Source: Bacteroidota bacterium (GTDB lineage Bacteria > Bacteroidota > Bacteroidia > Chitinophagales > Chitinophagaceae). Taken from it: a stretch of DNA of 6,296 nt. The notes under the pieces were generated by a model. It did no database searches and was not told where the DNA came from. It saw only the letters and a list, made by a program, of their open reading frames with translations. A program made the position numbers and the translations under genes. How positions within the stretch are numbered: position 1 is the stretch's first letter; every line of letters begins with the position of its first letter. Location: contig JAPLER010000188.1 in NCBI GenBank assembly GCA_026391115.1, positions 1-6,296 of the forward strand. Direction: 5' to 3'. Positions 5,097 to 6,296 of this stretch are shown piece after piece.

Positions 5097-6296
5097 TTAT
5101 CTCCCCACACTTTCATAATGCCAACCATTATTTTTCATTTCTTCTACATCAAATAAATTTCTCCCATCAAAAATGGTTTTGTTTTTTAGTGATGATTCAA
5201 TTTTCTCAAATTCTGGTGTTCTAAACTCATTCCATTCTGTTGCTATAATTAAAGCATCAGCATTATCTAATGCTTCGTATTGATTACTTGCATAATTAAT
5301 TTTATCGCCAATTTGATTTTGAATATTAGGCATCGCTTCTGGGTCAAATGCAGTAACAGTAGCACCTGCAGCAACTAAAGCATCAATTACATACAAAGCT
5401 GGTGCTTCTCTAATATCATCAGTATTGGGTTTAAAAGCTAATCCCCATAATGCAAAATGTTTTCCTTGCAAATCGCCTTTAAAAAACTTATTTATTTTAG
5501 GCATAAGATGTAGTTTTTGTTTCTCATTCACATCTTCTACAGCTTTTAAAATTTTAAAATCGTAACCCACTTCATCACTGCTCATTATTAAAGCTTGAAC
5601 ATCTTTAGGAAAACAACTGCCACCATATCCAATACCCGGAAATAAAAATCTTTTACCAATTCTATCATCACTACCAATTCCTCTACGAACCATATCAACA
5701 TTCGCTCCCATTCTTTCACACAACTGTGCAATTTCATTCATAAAAGAAATCTTAGTTGCAAGGAAAGAATTTGCAGCATACTTGGTCAGCTCTGCACTTT
5801 TTTCATCCATATAAATAATTGGATTTCCTTGACGTACAAATGGTGCATATAAATCGCCCATCACTTTTTTTGCTTTTTCGCTGTTAGCCCCAATTACTAC
5901 TCTATCTGGTTTCATAAAATCATCCACAGCTACTCCTTCACGCAAAAATTCAGGGTTACTCACTACTTCAAACTGTCCATCATCACCACAAACTAAAGTA
6001 TTGTTTGATGCTTCAATAATAGCTTTTCTAACTTTATCAGCTGTACCAACTGGCACTGTGCTTTTGTCAACAATTACTTTATAATCACTATCTTTTAACA
6101 ATGTTCCAAGTTGTTTTGCAACACCTAAAACATATTTCAAATCAGCACTCCCATCAGCTCCAGGAGGTGTTGGTAATGCTAAGAAAACAATCTTAGAATC
6201 TTTAATGCCTTCTTCTAAACTTGTGGTAAAATGTAGTCTTCCTTCCTTCGTATTACGAAGAAAAATTTTCTCTAAACCTGGCTCATAAATGGTAAT
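5097..6296 (-). CDS. ugd: UDP-glucose 6-dehydrogenase, N-terminus cut by window edge
   Basis: Oxidises UDP-glucose to UDP-glucuronate with two NAD in the cytoplasm, supplying uronic acid and pentose precursors for polysaccharide. The frame is open from the right edge, showing 399 residues before the stop; the family has about 440-450, so about 45-50 N-terminal residues with the GxGYVG motif lie outside. Seen, numbered from the first visible residue: YEPGLE (4-9), ALPTPPGADGSADL (40-53), DKSTVPVGT (77-85), NPEFLREG (114-121), catalytic Lys172 and Asn176 in ELTKYAANSFLATKISFMNE, the nucleophile Cys228 in GYGGSCFPKD, then LAFKPNTDDIREAP and a C-terminal FDGRNLFD. YGGSCFPKD marks a true UDP-glucose dehydrogenase, unlike the HexNAc-type enzyme further downstream. 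The next gene, uxs, uses its product. A TTG at 6140 is not the start, since conserved sequence continues before it. Confidence 0.96.
   Translation of the reverse strand: MTIYEPGLEKIFLRNTKEGRLHFTTSLEEGIKDSKIVFLALPTPPGADGSADLKYVLGVAKQLGTLLKDSDYKVIVDKSTVPVGTADKVRKAIIEASNNTLVCGDDGQFEVVSNPEFLREGVAVDDFMKPDRVVIGANSEKAKKVMGDLYAPFVRQGNPIIYMDEKSAELTKYAANSFLATKISFMNEIAQLCERMGANVDMVRRGIGSDDRIGKRFLFPGIGYGGSCFPKDVQALIMSSDEVGYDFKILKAVEDVNEKQKLHLMPKINKFFKGDLQGKHFALWGLAFKPNTDDIREAPALYVIDALVAAGATVTAFDPEAMPNIQNQIGDKINYASNQYEALDNADALIIATEWNEFRTPEFEKIESSLKNKTIFDGRNLFDVEEMKNNGWHYESVGR

Noticed and set aside
6138..6140. TTG at 6140 as the start of ugd
   Set aside because: Conserved UDP-glucose dehydrogenase sequence (YEPGLE, ALPTPPG) continues in frame to the window edge, so the gene is cut rather than short.
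1..6296. CRISPR arrays, tRNA or rRNA genes, insertion sequences
   Set aside because: No regularly spaced repeats of suitable size, no cloverleaf-like sequence and no transposase or terminal repeats were seen.

Overview
The window is a low-GC (roughly one third G+C by eye) chromosomal segment, and every convincing gene lies on the minus strand. It most likely comes from a member of the Bacteroidota. Three things point there: the protein sequences, the absence of Shine-Dalgarno-like sequences before the starts, and a perfect Bacteroidota-type promoter (TTTG, 21-nt spacer, TAnnTTTG) before rpsO. The N-terminus of the PNPase looks more like Chitinophagales/Sphingobacteriales than Flavobacteriales, but that finer placement is only an impression.

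In the direction of transcription (right to left) the layout has two parts. The first is a nucleotide-sugar block. It holds a UDP-glucose 6-dehydrogenase (ugd, N-terminus outside the window), then a UDP-glucuronate decarboxylase-like gene (uxs), then, after a 231-bp AT-rich gap, a UDP-N-acetylhexosamine 6-dehydrogenase of the TviB/WbpO type. The first two catalyse consecutive steps (UDP-Glc to UDP-GlcA to UDP-xylose). The third makes a UDP-HexNAc uronic acid. Together they suggest precursor supply for a surface polysaccharide. The second part is a housekeeping block: rpsO (ribosomal protein S15), an intrinsic terminator, and pnp (polynucleotide phosphorylase, cut by the left window edge).

The main oddity is the uxs gene. 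It is open and otherwise well conserved, but it lacks about 23 residues that should follow the first Rossmann strand and helix. The missing piece includes the second beta strand with the acidic residue that normally holds the NAD ribose. The product is either defective or unusual, or the assembly has an in-frame deletion. Other points of interest are a leader before rpsO with three arms that can form two mutually exclusive hairpins, and two intergenic spaces with short-period (7-8 bp and 14 bp) AT-rich tandem repeats. I see no mobile element, CRISPR array, RNA gene or evidently new multi-gene system. No gene-free stretch exceeds 300 bases.
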